Of a stretch of DNA of 64,000 bases, positions 25,666 to 35,143 are shown piece by piece. The notes below the pieces were generated by a model. That model made no database searches. It was not told the DNA's origin and saw only the letters and a program-made list of their open reading frames with translations. Source of the stretch: an uncultured Ferrovum sp. (GTDB taxonomy: Bacteria; Pseudomonadota; Gammaproteobacteria; Burkholderiales; Ferrovaceae); NCBI GenBank assembly GCA_903893215.1, contig CAITLJ010000032.1:1-64000 (forward strand). The letters are read 5' to 3'. The stretch's first letter is position 1. The number at the start of each line of letters is the position of its first letter. The position numbers were made by a program, and so were the translations under genes.

Positions 25666-26417
25666 CGGGCAGTCTTGCCGCCGTCCACCGCGAACGTCGC
25701 GCCGGTGATGAAGTTGGCGTCCGGGCCTGCCAGAAATGCCACCATGGCGGCAATATCGGTCGGGCGTCCAAGCCGGCCCAACGGGACGGTGGCAATTTCG
25801 CCGGCCCTTGCTGCAGCCGGATTATCGGCAATCACGAATTCGGCATCCAGCATTGGTGTGTCGATCGGCCCCGGGCAAACGGTGTTCACCCGGATTCGGT
25901 CAGTGGCGAGTTCGATGGCCAGTGCTCGGCTCCAGGCCAGCACCGCGCCTTTGCTTGCACTGTAAGCCACGTAACCGGGCTGTCCGACCAGCGCCAGTTC
26001 GGAGGCGATGTTCACGATCGCCGGTGACGCACCAACCCTGAGCGGTGGCAGCAGTGCGCGGGTGATACGCATGGCCGCCAGCACATTGATACGCCAGAGC
26101 TGGTCGAGTTGCGTGTCGCTGGTCTCGGCAAACGGCACCACATGACTGATGCCGGCGTTGTTGACCAGCACGTCGCAACGCCCTGGCAGGATGGCCAGAA
26201 GTCGCGTCAGCACGGCGTCCACCTGCGGCGTATCGCCCAGGTCTACCGCGTAGGGCACCACCTGCCCCTGTCCCTCTGCGACCAGTCGGACGAGTCCGTC
26301 GGCGTCGCGGTCGAGGGCATGGACCCGCCCGCCACGGGCCACCATCGCCAGCGTAATGGCGCGGCCAATGCCGCCCGCTGCCCCGCTCACCACCACTTCG
26401 CAATTCAGCCAGGCCAT
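25662..26417 (-). CDS. SDR-family NAD(P)-dependent oxidoreductase
   Basis: The product is 251 aa, a classical short-chain dehydrogenase/reductase with a Rossmann fold. The nucleotide loop is SGAAGGIG (about 11-18). Asp36-Arg37-like residues after the second strand (ALDRDADG) favour NAD over NADP. NNAGIS and the catalytic Ser...Tyr-x-x-x-Lys (VAYSASKGA) are present, as is VNTVCPGPIDTPM. The substrate is unknown. It lies 1 base downstream of the desaturase stop and shares its message, so a lipid or fatty-acyl substrate is possible but unproven. Confidence 0.9.
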   Translation of the reverse strand: MAWLNCEVVVSGAAGGIGRAITLAMVARGGRVHALDRDADGLVRLVAEGQGQVVPYAVDLGDTPQVDAVLTRLLAILPGRCDVLVNNAGISHVVPFAETSDTQLDQLWRINVLAAMRITRALLPPLRVGASPAIVNIASELALVGQPGYVAYSASKGAVLAWSRALAIELATDRIRVNTVCPGPIDTPMLDAEFVIADNPAAARAGEIATVPLGRLGRPTDIAAMVAFLAGPDANFITGATFAVDGGKTAR

Positions 26418-26418
26418 G

Positions 26419-27450
26419 TCATACCACCGTCAGGAATGAGACCCCGTGGGCCCCGACAAACTGGTCGATGTCTGCAATCACCGCATCGCGGGCATCCCCG
26501 GCGCCGCCAGCACCATAGTGCTCCGCACTCACCCGCGCGACACGGTGACGATGCCACGCCCGCAATAGTCTGGACAAGGGCATCAGCGTCGTGGTCTGCG
26601 CGCCATAGAGTTCTTGGTGGACCTGCGCAAGCCGATACCAGGGGGCGGCGGCCCGCTCGTGGTGGGCATTGTGATAGCCAAAATTGAGCGTGAGCAGGTT
26701 GAGCCAACGCCAGCGCGCCGAGACCACGTTGGAGAAGGTGTTGGCCTGCTCGTAAGCGCGGTCACGGGCGCCCGGCGGCACAGGCTGGTCAGCTGCCACA
26801 AAGAACTGGTCGAAGGTGTGGTGGAATGCGTCGAAAAAATTCAGCACATGCAGCAACAGCACCCAGGCGAGCAGATAGAGCAGGAAGGCCTGGGCAGACC
26901 AGGCGGCAAGAGCGGTCAAAAGGGTGCCGCGCAGCAGCAGCATGGCCAGCACCCGACCGCGATGCTGGCGTTGACTGGGTTCCAGAAAAGGCCTGCAGAT
27001 CACCTGGCCATGCATGACCAGTTCGCTGGCCGGAATGTATGCCCATTCGAGCGCCTGCAGCAGTCGCTTCAGCATCGGATGTCGTTGCAGCAAGCCCTTA
27101 AAGTCGAAACAGCTGAGGTCGGCACGATCACGATGGTGGCGCAGATGCATGTGGCGGATACGATCGAAGGAAGCGTAACCCGCACCCGCCATGAAGCCCA
27201 CCCATTCTCCTGCCCGGCGGTTATGCACCAGTTGTGCGAACAGTGTGGTGTGGGCCGCCTCATGCACCAGATAGGCCGCGAGTACCATCGCATGCAGGCA
27301 CAGGAGCAGCCCGAACATGGCGCCAGGCCAGGACGGCTGCCCCATCCACCAGAACGACGCGCCCCAGGCCAGTGACGTCCAGAGCAGGATGCCGCTTGTG
27401 GCGAGCGCTTCATGACGGTCCCGGAACAGGAGGGGCGTGCGCTGATCCAT
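26419..27450 (-). CDS. Membrane fatty acid desaturase family protein
   Basis: The product is 343 aa. The three histidine boxes that hold the di-iron site are present: HEAAH (63-67), HLRHH (102-106) and HNAHHE (about residues 262-267). About four membrane helices are expected (around 20-40, 45-62, 170-205). This is the FADS/hydroxylase superfamily; desaturation of membrane acyl chains or hydroxylation of a lipid or carotenoid are both possible. A strong promoter lies just upstream and the leader is short (about 26 bases). The gene is first in a two-gene unit with the SDR. Cold or oxygen control would fit a desaturase but nothing in the sequence proves it. Confidence 0.9.
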   Translation of the reverse strand: MDQRTPLLFRDRHEALATSGILLWTSLAWGASFWWMGQPSWPGAMFGLLLCLHAMVLAAYLVHEAAHTTLFAQLVHNRRAGEWVGFMAGAGYASFDRIRHMHLRHHRDRADLSCFDFKGLLQRHPMLKRLLQALEWAYIPASELVMHGQVICRPFLEPSQRQHRGRVLAMLLLRGTLLTALAAWSAQAFLLYLLAWVLLLHVLNFFDAFHHTFDQFFVAADQPVPPGARDRAYEQANTFSNVVSARWRWLNLLTLNFGYHNAHHERAAAPWYRLAQVHQELYGAQTTTLMPLSRLLRAWHRHRVARVSAEHYGAGGAGDARDAVIADIDQFVGAHGVSFLTVV

Positions 27451-27482
27451 TGGATACCACCAGTTCAGAATTTACTTGCAGA

Positions 27483-27511
27483 ATTATATATATTTTCATA
27501 GGGTAAGGCAA
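27483..27511 (-). promoter_or_regulatory. Strong sigma70-type promoter for the desaturase
   Basis: On the minus strand TTGCCT (27511-27506) is followed after 17 bases by TATAAT (27488-27483), close to consensus. The surrounding A+T-rich tract (ATATATATTTTCATA on the plus strand) stands out from the GC-rich genome. Transcription would start near 27476, about 26 bases before the ATG. Confidence 0.7.
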
Positions 27512-27699
27512 GGCGCGGCGCACGCTGCTGCTAACGTACCGGCGCCCGGCTGGGCCGCGCCGATCGGGATGGGTTTGCGTGCGCCCGGCGCGGTGACCCG
27601 TCGCAAGTCCCCGCCCTGATTGGTGTAGTCTTGCGACGTCGAAGCGGGGCAGAGCCGGCGTGGCCGGTCCCGTCAGGCGTTTACAGGAGCTTTTACCCC

Positions 27700-28314
27700 A
27701 TGAAGACATGTCTGCGCGTGCTGATGCTGTGGTTGTCGGGTGCAATCACGCTGACGGCGCAGGCGGTTGACGAAGCGCGCACGCCTGCTGTGGAGGCTGC
27801 TGCGCAAGCCGCCGGGGCGGCCCCGGTGACTCCTGCGCAGCTTGCGTATTTTGTCGTGAGCGGTCCACTGCCAGCGCCCCCGCAGGATGTCACCGACCTG
27901 AAGTTTCGCGAATTCGTGAGGACGCCGGTCGGGCCGAATGGTACGGAGCTGACCGGGCGGCTGATCGGCCTGAACGGAAAACGCGTGCGTCTGGTTGGCT
28001 ACATGGCCCGACAGACCCCGCCCACGCCGGGCATGCTGGTACTGAGTCCGTTGCCGGTTGACCTGGGTGACGAGGACGAGTCACTGTCCGATGACCTGCC
28101 GGTGACTGCCACCTTTGTCCATCTGGAGGCCGGCCAGGCCGGAGTGACCTTGCGTTACCTGCCTGGCCTGTTGCAGTTTACCGGCACGCTGAACGTCGGG
28201 CTGGCAGAGGAGGCCGACGGACACGTGTCTGCCTTTCGCCTGCGCCTCGACCACGCGGACAGTCAGCGTTTGGCCGAACTCGGGCGCGCGATCATCACTG
28301 ACCCGGGGCGCTGA
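27700..28314 (+). CDS. Secreted hypothetical protein
   Basis: The product is 204 aa. A Sec signal peptide (about 1-22, MKTCLRVLMLWLSGAITLTAQA) is followed by an Ala/Pro-rich region and a compact domain (about 60-150) containing LTGRLIGLNGKRVRLVGYMA. That segment resembles small secreted OB-like proteins annotated DUF3299 in other proteobacteria; I offer this only as a weak resemblance. It starts at ATG 27700 after TACAGGAGC. The upstream 180 bases hold the divergent desaturase promoter and nothing else I can name. Its 3' end overlaps the convergent RDD gene by 20 bases. Function unknown. Confidence 0.75.
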   Translation: MKTCLRVLMLWLSGAITLTAQAVDEARTPAVEAAAQAAGAAPVTPAQLAYFVVSGPLPAPPQDVTDLKFREFVRTPVGPNGTELTGRLIGLNGKRVRLVGYMARQTPPTPGMLVLSPLPVDLGDEDESLSDDLPVTATFVHLEAGQAGVTLRYLPGLLQFTGTLNVGLAEEADGHVSAFRLRLDHADSQRLAELGRAIITDPGR

Positions 28315-28738
28315 TCCGCACGATGCGGGTGCCCAGCAGGCGATCGTGCAGGAACAGGCCTTCGGGGTCCACCAGCGCCCAGGCAAAGTGCAGTCCGGCA
28401 ATGCCGACGCCAGCCAGTGCAAGACCGAACCGCGCCAGCGCGCGCTGTGGTGACACCGTGCCGCCATCGGCCATGCAAAGGCGCAGGCGCCACGTTTTCA
28501 TCGGCAGGGTCTGCCCGCCGTGGCTCCAGAACCAGGTGAAGTAGATGGTCACAACCAGCAACATCCACGCCTGCGTGTAAAGGTGGCGACTGGCCTCGTC
28601 ATGATTGAGCACAGTGCCGAAAGGCACCAGTACGAAACCAGCCAACATCAGCACGCCCAGCACCAGCAGCATTTCGTAAAGCCCGCACGCCAGACGGACC
28701 GGCAGGTTGGCGTGCTGCGCTGCAAGCGGCGATGCCAT
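28295..28738 (-). CDS. RDD-family membrane protein
   Basis: The product is 147 aa with three membrane segments (about 18-42, 55-72, 100-120). RLACGLYEMLLVLGVLMLAGF carries the Arg near the start of helix 1, and HDRLLGTRIV near the end is the RDD signature Asp-Arg region. WFWSHGGQTLPMKTWRLRL is the typical family loop. The family is poorly understood; some members help ion or osmotic tolerance. It is the last gene of a four-gene operon headed by a sigma factor. Its ATG overlaps the previous stop (TGATG). Confidence 0.88.
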   Translation of the reverse strand: MASPLAAQHANLPVRLACGLYEMLLVLGVLMLAGFVLVPFGTVLNHDEASRHLYTQAWMLLVVTIYFTWFWSHGGQTLPMKTWRLRLCMADGGTVSPQRALARFGLALAGVGIAGLHFAWALVDPEGLFLHDRLLGTRIVRISAPGQ

Positions 28739-29259
28739 CAATGCTGGATGGCGGCAGGCAGGGGGCTCGTGGCAGCAGGCGCGAGGGCGCCGGCGGTTGC
28801 GCTGGAAGCGCCCGGGGAGGCGGGGGCGGCTGTGCCGGTTTCTGGCGGTGTAGTGACCGCCTTGGTCCAGCGCTGTTTTAGCGCTTCACGCTTTTCCGTG
28901 GGCAGGGCATGAAACTTGCGAAAGGTTTCGCGCACCTCGGTGCGTGTTTCGTGCGGCAGTTTGGCCCATTCCGGCAGTCGTGCCACAAAACGCTGCTGTT
29001 CAACCGGCGTGAGCTGGTGAAAATGCTTGGCAGCGTTGACCAGGCGCTGCCGCTGGAAACCGGACATGCCGTTCCATTCGCTGGCGAGCGGCTTGAGCAC
29101 CTGCTGCTGATCGGTCGACAGGGATTCCCAGCGTGGACCGGAGTCAGCCGGACTGGCGGCGGCCGGACCGGCAGCAAGCGCCGGTTGCGACAGCGCGGCG
29201 GACAGGCTGGTCAGGAGCAACAGGCCGAATGCCAGCCTCAGCGCGAGTTGTTGACCCAT
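28738..29259 (-). CDS. DUF3106 periplasmic protein
   Basis: The product is 173 aa. A signal peptide (about 1-30, LRLAFGLLLLTSLSAALSQPALA) precedes a helical domain (about 45-135) with repeated WxxLxxxQxxxLxPL-type heptads, for example WESLSTDQQQVLKPL, MSGFQRQRLV, LTPVEQQRF and LPTEKREALKQRW. These look like repeated LTxxQ-type turns. The tail (about 138-173) is Ala/Pro/Thr-rich and probably disordered. This fits DUF3106. Spy/CpxP proteins use similar helices to sense envelope stress, which makes a sensor role in the sigma operon an attractive guess. It overlaps the DUF3619 gene by 22 bases. Confidence 0.85.
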   Translation of the reverse strand: MGQQLALRLAFGLLLLTSLSAALSQPALAAGPAAASPADSGPRWESLSTDQQQVLKPLASEWNGMSGFQRQRLVNAAKHFHQLTPVEQQRFVARLPEWAKLPHETRTEVRETFRKFHALPTEKREALKQRWTKAVTTPPETGTAAPASPGASSATAGALAPAATSPLPAAIQH

Positions 29260-29645
29260 TCCTTGAAGTCCGGGTGCAGGAAAGTGTAGAGCGGCAGTTC
29301 GCTGGACAGCATCTTGGCATCGAGCAGCCCTTGGTCGCCGCCGTCATCGTCGGTGGCTTGCTGCCAGTAAGCCATACCCGCCATCAACGCAATCAGTGCC
29401 AGTCCGACAAACATGGCGCGCGCATGGTGCGGTTGCTGGTGTTGTGCGCTGTGAAAGCCCAGCACGGCGCTGTTGCCGGCCTGGCTGGCGTGCGAGGCCA
29501 TGATCAGATCGCGTTCGGCCACTCGGGCGCCAGCCAGCGCCCGGGTGCGCGCTTCTTCCAGACGGCCGGCCAGGATACCGTCCATCTGGCGCGAGCCTTC
29601 GGTCAGCCGCTGGCAGATCTGTTGTGCAAATTCCTTTTCATTCAT
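29238..29645 (-). CDS. DUF3619 single-pass membrane protein, possible anti-sigma partner
   Basis: The product is 135 aa. A hydrophilic N-terminal half (about 1-75, with a helical LEEARTRALAGARVAERD) is followed by one membrane helix (about 80-98, AMFVGLALIALMAGMAYW) and an acidic outer segment (about 99-135). The predicted topology is N-in/C-out, the layout of many anti-sigma factors, and the gene sits directly after an ECF-type sigma factor with a TGATG overlap. The domain is DUF3619 by recall of this conserved cluster. No ASD or RseA motif is obvious, so the anti-sigma role is inference. Confidence 0.85.
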   Translation of the reverse strand: MNEKEFAQQICQRLTEGSRQMDGILAGRLEEARTRALAGARVAERDLIMASHASQAGNSAVLGFHSAQHQQPHHARAMFVGLALIALMAGMAYWQQATDDDGGDQGLLDAKMLSSELPLYTFLHPDFKEWVNNSR

Positions 29646-30208
29646 CACTTTACCCCCCGCGCCCCGAGTACTCCTGCCAAAGCGTGTACCGCACGCGAGC
29701 AATGGGTCTTCACGCTCCCTTCGGAGCAACCCATCACCGCGGCAGTTTCAGCCACATCCATTTCCTCCCAGTAACGCAGCAGGAAGGCTTCCCGTTGACG
29801 TGCTGGCAGCTTTTGCAATGCACTTTCAATCTCACCCAGCGTCTGCTGCTGGTCAAGTGCCTGCTCCGGGCCCGGAAAGTGCGGGTGATCCTGCTGGCTT
29901 TCCAGCATTTCAAGCACGTCGTGCTCGTCGTCGTCGTCCTTGCTGAAGAACGAAGAGAACAGCTTGGTCCACGTATTGCGCACTTTGGCGCGGCGAAAAT
30001 GATCGGTGGTAGCGTTTTGCAGGATGCGCTGGAACACCAGTGGCAATTCTTCGGCCGGCCGGTCGCCATAGCGCTCGGTGAGCTTGAGCATGGCGTCCTG
30101 CACCACGTCGAGCGCCGCCTGCTCATCACGGATCGCAAAGAAGGCGTGCTTGTAGGCACGGCGCTCGACGCCGGCCAGAAAGTCGGAGAGTTCCTTGTGC
30201 GTTGCCAG
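29645..30208 (-). CDS. ECF-type RNA polymerase sigma factor
   Basis: The product is 187 aa. Region 2 (about 10-80) contains ALDVVQDAMLKLTERYGD and DHFRRAKVRN. An acidic linker follows (DDDDEHD). Region 4 (about 115-180) contains LPARQREAFLLRYWEEMDVAETA and MGCSEGSVKTHCSRA. The start is unusual: CTG at 30208 has an excellent AGGAAGG 8 bases upstream and begins at the point where relatives start (xATHKELSDFLAGVE). The only upstream alternative, a GTG at 30271, lacks such a site. The order sigma-DUF3619-DUF3106-RDD, divergent from ilvI, is one I recall from Burkholderiales. The regulon is unknown. Confidence 0.88.
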   Translation of the reverse strand: MATHKELSDFLAGVERRAYKHAFFAIRDEQAALDVVQDAMLKLTERYGDRPAEELPLVFQRILQNATTDHFRRAKVRNTWTKLFSSFFSKDDDDEHDVLEMLESQQDHPHFPGPEQALDQQQTLGEIESALQKLPARQREAFLLRYWEEMDVAETAAVMGCSEGSVKTHCSRAVHALAGVLGARGVK

Positions 30209-30254
30209 TTTGCTGCCCTTCCTGCCACCTTGACCTGCGCTACCACAGGGATTA

Positions 30255-30282
30255 TTGTTTCGGGTTCCCACTCAATTATATA
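30255..30282 (+). promoter_or_regulatory. Candidate promoter for the ilv operon
   Basis: TTGTTT (30255-30260), a 16-base spacer and TATATA (30277-30282) lie about 47 bases before the ilvI ATG. The stretch is clearly A+T-rich compared with its surroundings. It lies between the divergent sigma factor gene and ilvI. Confidence 0.5.
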
Positions 30283-30328
30283 CGTGACCTCGCCCGAATG
30301 GCGGAGGTCATGATCAGGGTCTTCCGCA

Positions 30329-32041
30329 ATGCAACTCTCTGGCGCCGAAATCACCCTGCGCTGTCTGGCTGAAGAAGGTGTGGACTACATCTTCGGTTAT
30401 CCGGGCGGCGCGGTTCTGTACATCTATGATGCGATCTTCAACCAGGACAAGGTCAAGCACATCCTGGTTCGGCACGAGCAGGCTGCGGTTCATGCTGCAG
30501 ACGGGTATGCCCGCGCCAGCGGCCGTCCCGGCGTGGCGCTGGTCACCAGCGGACCAGGGGTAACCAATGCGGTGACCGGCATCGCCACCGCTTTCCTCGA
30601 TTCGATCCCGATGGTGATCATCAGCGGACAGGTGCCCACCCGTGCAATCGGCCTGGATGCCTTTCAGGAGGTCGACACGGTGGGCATCACGCGCCCCTGC
30701 GTAAAGCACAACTTTCTGGTGAAAGACGTGGCCGAGCTGGCCACCACCATCAAGAAAGCTTTCTACGTGGCCACAACCGGCCGGCCGGGGCCGGTACTGG
30801 TCGACATCCCCAAGGACGTGAGCCAGCAGCTGGCCGAGTACGACTACCCGAAGAGCGTCTCCATGCGCTCTTACAACCCGGTGCTGAAGGGGCATGCCGG
30901 CCAGATCAAAAAGGCCGTGCAGATGCTGCTCGAGGCCAAGCGTCCGATGATCTATGCCGGTGGCGGCGTGATCCTGGGCGATGCCTCCCCGCTGCTCACC
31001 AAGCTGGTGCGTACGCTTGGGTATCCCTGCACCAACACCCTGATGGGCCTCGGTTGCTACCCGGCCAGCGACCCGCAGTTTGTGGGCATGCTGGGCATGC
31101 ACGGCACCTACGAAGCCAACCTGTCGATGCAGAACTGCGATGTGCTGCTGGCGGTGGGGGCGCGCTTTGATGATCGCGTGATCGGCAATCCGGAGCATTT
31201 TTTCCAGGCCGGCCGGCGCATCATCCACATCGACATCGATCCGTCGTCGATCTCCAAGCGGGTGAAGGTGGACGTGCCGATCGTGGGCAACATCACCGAC
31301 GTGCTGGAAGAAATGTTGCGCCAGCTGGCAGCGCACGAGGCCAAGCCCGACGCGCCGGCGCTGGCCGCCTGGTGGAAGCAGATTGACGAATGGCGCGGCC
31401 GTGACTGCCTGCGCTATGACCGCAGCAATACCGAAATCATCAAGCCGCAAAGCGTGATCGAGCAGCTGTGGCGGGTGACGGACGGTGATGCCTATATCAC
31501 CTCCGACGTGGGTCAGCACCAGATGTGGGCTGCGCAGTACTACAAGTTTGACAAGCCGCGCCGCTGGATCAATTCCGGTGGCCTCGGCACGATGGGCTTT
31601 GGCTTGCCGTCGGCGATGGGCGTGCAGTTTGCTTTTCCCGACGATACCGTGGCGTGCGTGACGGGTGAGGCCAGCATCCAGATGTGCATACAGGAGCTGT
31701 CCACCTGCAAGCAGTATCATCTGCCGATCAAGATCATCAACCTGAACAACCGCTACCTCGGCATGGTGCGGCAGTGGCAGGAACTGCAGCATGGCAACCG
31801 GCATTCCGAGTCGTACATGGAAGCCCTGCCCGATTTCGTCAAGCTGGCTGAAAGCTACGGCCACGTGGGATTCCGCATCGACCGGCCGCAGGACATCGAG
31901 CCGGCCATGCGCGAAGCTTTTGCCCTGAAGGACCGCACCGTGTTCATGGATTTCCAGACCGATCAGTCGGAGAACGTGTTCCCGATGGTGCCTGGTGGCA
32001 AGGGCCTGACTGAAATGCTGCTGGGGTCGGAGGACCTGTGA
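30329..32041 (+). CDS. ilvI: Acetolactate synthase III large subunit
   Basis: The product is 570 aa, the catalytic subunit that condenses pyruvate with pyruvate or 2-oxobutyrate using thiamine diphosphate, Mg and FAD, in valine, leucine and isoleucine synthesis. The N-terminal TPP domain has VDYIFGYPGGAVLYIYD and the activating Glu in RHEQAAVHAADGYAR. The middle FAD-binding domain spans about 190-330. The C-terminal metal/TPP motif reads VTGEASIQM...NLNNRYLG, with Gly-Glu where E. coli has Gly-Asp; I recall the same in betaproteobacteria. It is paired with ilvH through a GTGA overlap. Confidence 0.96.
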   Translation: MQLSGAEITLRCLAEEGVDYIFGYPGGAVLYIYDAIFNQDKVKHILVRHEQAAVHAADGYARASGRPGVALVTSGPGVTNAVTGIATAFLDSIPMVIISGQVPTRAIGLDAFQEVDTVGITRPCVKHNFLVKDVAELATTIKKAFYVATTGRPGPVLVDIPKDVSQQLAEYDYPKSVSMRSYNPVLKGHAGQIKKAVQMLLEAKRPMIYAGGGVILGDASPLLTKLVRTLGYPCTNTLMGLGCYPASDPQFVGMLGMHGTYEANLSMQNCDVLLAVGARFDDRVIGNPEHFFQAGRRIIHIDIDPSSISKRVKVDVPIVGNITDVLEEMLRQLAAHEAKPDAPALAAWWKQIDEWRGRDCLRYDRSNTEIIKPQSVIEQLWRVTDGDAYITSDVGQHQMWAAQYYKFDKPRRWINSGGLGTMGFGLPSAMGVQFAFPDDTVACVTGEASIQMCIQELSTCKQYHLPIKIINLNNRYLGMVRQWQELQHGNRHSESYMEALPDFVKLAESYGHVGFRIDRPQDIEPAMREAFALKDRTVFMDFQTDQSENVFPMVPGGKGLTEMLLGSEDL

Positions 32042-32538
32042 ACAACAATCGCCATATCCTTTCGCTGTTGCTGGAAAACGAGGCGGGCGCGCTGTCGCGC
32101 GTGGCTGGCCTGTTTTCCGCACGTGCCTACAATATCGAGTCGCTGACCGTGGCTCCCACCGAAGACCCCACCATGTCACGGATGACCATCGTGACTTCGG
32201 GGTCGGAAGACGTCATCGAACAGATCACCAAGCAGCTCAACAAGCTGATCGAGGTGGTCAAAGTGTTCGACCTGAACGAAGGCCGCCACATCGAACGCGA
32301 GTTGATGCTCGTCAAGGTGCGCGCCGAGGGCAAGGACCGTGAAGAAATCAAGCGCACGGCCGACATCTTCCGCGGCCGCATCATCGATGTGACCGATCGT
32401 ATTTACACCATCGAACTGACCGGTACCCACGACAAGCTGGATGCCTTCCTCGAAGCGCTGGGCAGCACCCAGATCCTCGAAACCGTCCGCACCGGTGCCT
32501 CCGGCATTGGTCGCGGTGAATGGATCCTGCGCGTCTGA
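32038..32538 (+). CDS. ilvH: Acetolactate synthase small (regulatory) subunit
   Basis: The product is 166 aa. The N-terminal ACT domain (about 3-78) starts RHILSLLLENEAGALSRVAG and binds the feedback inhibitor valine. The C-terminal domain (about 80-160) includes ELMLVKVRAEGKDREEIKR. It activates and regulates the ilvI subunit. The start is GTG 32038, overlapping the ilvI stop. A 10-bp GC hairpin and about 90 bases separate it from ilvC. Confidence 0.96.
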   Translation: MNNNRHILSLLLENEAGALSRVAGLFSARAYNIESLTVAPTEDPTMSRMTIVTSGSEDVIEQITKQLNKLIEVVKVFDLNEGRHIERELMLVKVRAEGKDREEIKRTADIFRGRIIDVTDRIYTIELTGTHDKLDAFLEALGSTQILETVRTGASGIGRGEWILRV

Positions 32539-32550
32539 ACGTGCCCGACC

Positions 32551-33653
<1,103 letters not shown>

Positions 33654-34304
33654 GTGAGTTCTTCGTACTATCCCCATCCCCTCATCGCGCGTGAGGGATG
33701 GCCGTACCTGACCGGCAGCTTTGTGGCTGCCGGGCTGGTCACGGCGGTGGCGGGATGGGCCTGGGCGGCACCGCTCTGGGTCATCACGCTGTTTGTCCTG
33801 CAATTTTTCCGTGATCCGCCGCGACGCGTCACGGCACCCGCGAATGCTGTGGTGTCCCCGGCCGACGGGCGTATCGTTGCCGTGTTGCCGGTCACTGATC
33901 CATGGCTGAACCGCCCGTCGATCAAGATCAGCGTGTTCATGAACGTGTTCAACGTGCACTCCAACCGCAGTCCCGTAGACGGCCAGATCACTGGGGTGAC
34001 CTATCATCCGGGCAAGTTCGTCAACGCCGATCTTGACAAGGCCTCCGAGCACAACGAACGCAATGCGCTGTGCCTGCGCACCACGTCCGGTCATCTGGTC
34101 ACCTGTGTGCAGGTGGCGGGACTGATTGCCCGGCGCATACTGTGCTACAGGCAGGCGGGCGACCACCTGGTGCGGGGCGAGCGCTATGGTTTTATCCGCT
34201 TCGGTTCGCGGGTGGACGTGTATCTGCCCGTAGATGCCCGGGTGCGGGTGGTGATCGGCGACCGCGTGTCGGCGGCACTGAGCACCCTGGCCGAACTGCC
34301 CTGA
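33654..34304 (+). CDS. psd: Phosphatidylserine decarboxylase, short (archaeal-like) type
   Basis: The product is 216 aa. It decarboxylates phosphatidylserine to phosphatidylethanolamine at the membrane. An N-terminal membrane hairpin (about 15-50) precedes the catalytic domain with [24 protein letters not shown] and [16 protein letters not shown]. Self-cleavage that makes the pyruvoyl group would occur at Gly184-Ser185 in [11 protein letters not shown]; short Psd proteins use Gly-Ser. The start is GTG 33654, immediately after the ilvC stop. It is followed 19 bases later by pssA, which makes its substrate. Confidence 0.95.
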   Translation: MSSSYYPHPLIAREGWPYLTGSFVAAGLVTAVAGWAWAAPLWVITLFVLQFFRDPPRRVTAPANAVVSPADGRIVAVLPVTDPWLNRPSIKISVFMNVFNVHSNRSPVDGQITGVTYHPGKFVNADLDKASEHNERNALCLRTTSGHLVTCVQVAGLIARRILCYRQAGDHLVRGERYGFIRFGSRVDVYLPVDARVRVVIGDRVSAALSTLAELP

Positions 34305-34323
34305 TCTCATTCCTGCAGGAGTC

Positions 34324-35115
34324 ATGATGGCTGAGCAAACTCCCGACCCGCTCTCTGGCGGGGTTCGCCGGCGCGGCATTTACCTGCTGCCCAACCTGTT
34401 CACCACGGCCGCGCTGTTTTCCGGTTTTTACGCCATCGTGCAGGCGATGAATGGCAATTTTGTCGATTCGGCGCAGGCCATCTTCGTGGCCATGGTGCTG
34501 GATGGCCTGGATGGCCGCGTCGCGCGACTGACCCGCACCCAGAGCGCTTTTGGTGCCGAGTACGACAGCCTGTCCGACATGGTGTCGTTTGGCGCCGCGC
34601 CGAGCCTGCTGATGTACGAATGGGCGCTGCGCGGCATGGGCAAGCTGGGCTGGTTGGCGGCGTTTGTGTACTGCTGTGGTGCTGCCCTGCGCCTGGCGCG
34701 TTTCAACACGCAAATTGGCAGCGTGGACAAACGCTGGTTCATCGGTCTGGCCAGCCCGGCTGCCGCTGCGCTGATTGCCGGTCTGGTCTGGGTGTTGCAC
34801 GCGGAATATCAGGTGGAAGGGCGCGATATCCACTGGTTTGCCTGGGTGCTCACCCTGTTTGCCGGGCTCAGCATGGTGTCGAACATCAAGTTCTACAGCT
34901 TTAAGGACATCAACCTGCGGCGTGCCGTGCCTTTCTGGGTGGTGCTGGTGGTGATGCTGGCGTTTGTGGTGATCACCATCGATCAGGCCCGCGTACTATT
35001 CGTACTGTTTGCGGCCTATGCCCTGCACGGCTATGTGCTGTGGGCGGTGAGCCGGGTCGGGCGACGTCGCCGCCTGCGCCAGTCGCACCTGCGCGTGGTG
35101 TCCCGCGACGAGTAA
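34324..35115 (+). CDS. pssA: CDP-diacylglycerol-serine O-phosphatidyltransferase
   Basis: The product is 263 aa, an integral membrane enzyme of the CDP-alcohol phosphatidyltransferase class, with about 7-8 helices. The full signature D-x2-DG-x2-AR-x8-G-x3-D-x3-D is present at Asp60, Asp63, Gly64, Ala67, Arg68, Gly77, Asp81 and Asp85. It makes phosphatidylserine, which psd directly upstream converts to phosphatidylethanolamine. GCAGGAG precedes ATG 34324. The C-terminus is Arg-rich and cytoplasmic. Confidence 0.95.
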   Translation: MMAEQTPDPLSGGVRRRGIYLLPNLFTTAALFSGFYAIVQAMNGNFVDSAQAIFVAMVLDGLDGRVARLTRTQSAFGAEYDSLSDMVSFGAAPSLLMYEWALRGMGKLGWLAAFVYCCGAALRLARFNTQIGSVDKRWFIGLASPAAAALIAGLVWVLHAEYQVEGRDIHWFAWVLTLFAGLSMVSNIKFYSFKDINLRRAVPFWVVLVVMLAFVVITIDQARVLFVLFAAYALHGYVLWAVSRVGRRRRLRQSHLRVVSRDE

Positions 35116-35143
35116 CCCGGCGACGAGCCAACAGGAAACTGCG

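Noticed and set aside
27512-27699. Promoter or small RNA for the secreted hypothetical gene
   Set aside because: No good -35/-10 pair on the plus strand or terminator was visible; only the desaturase promoter on the minus strand is convincing.
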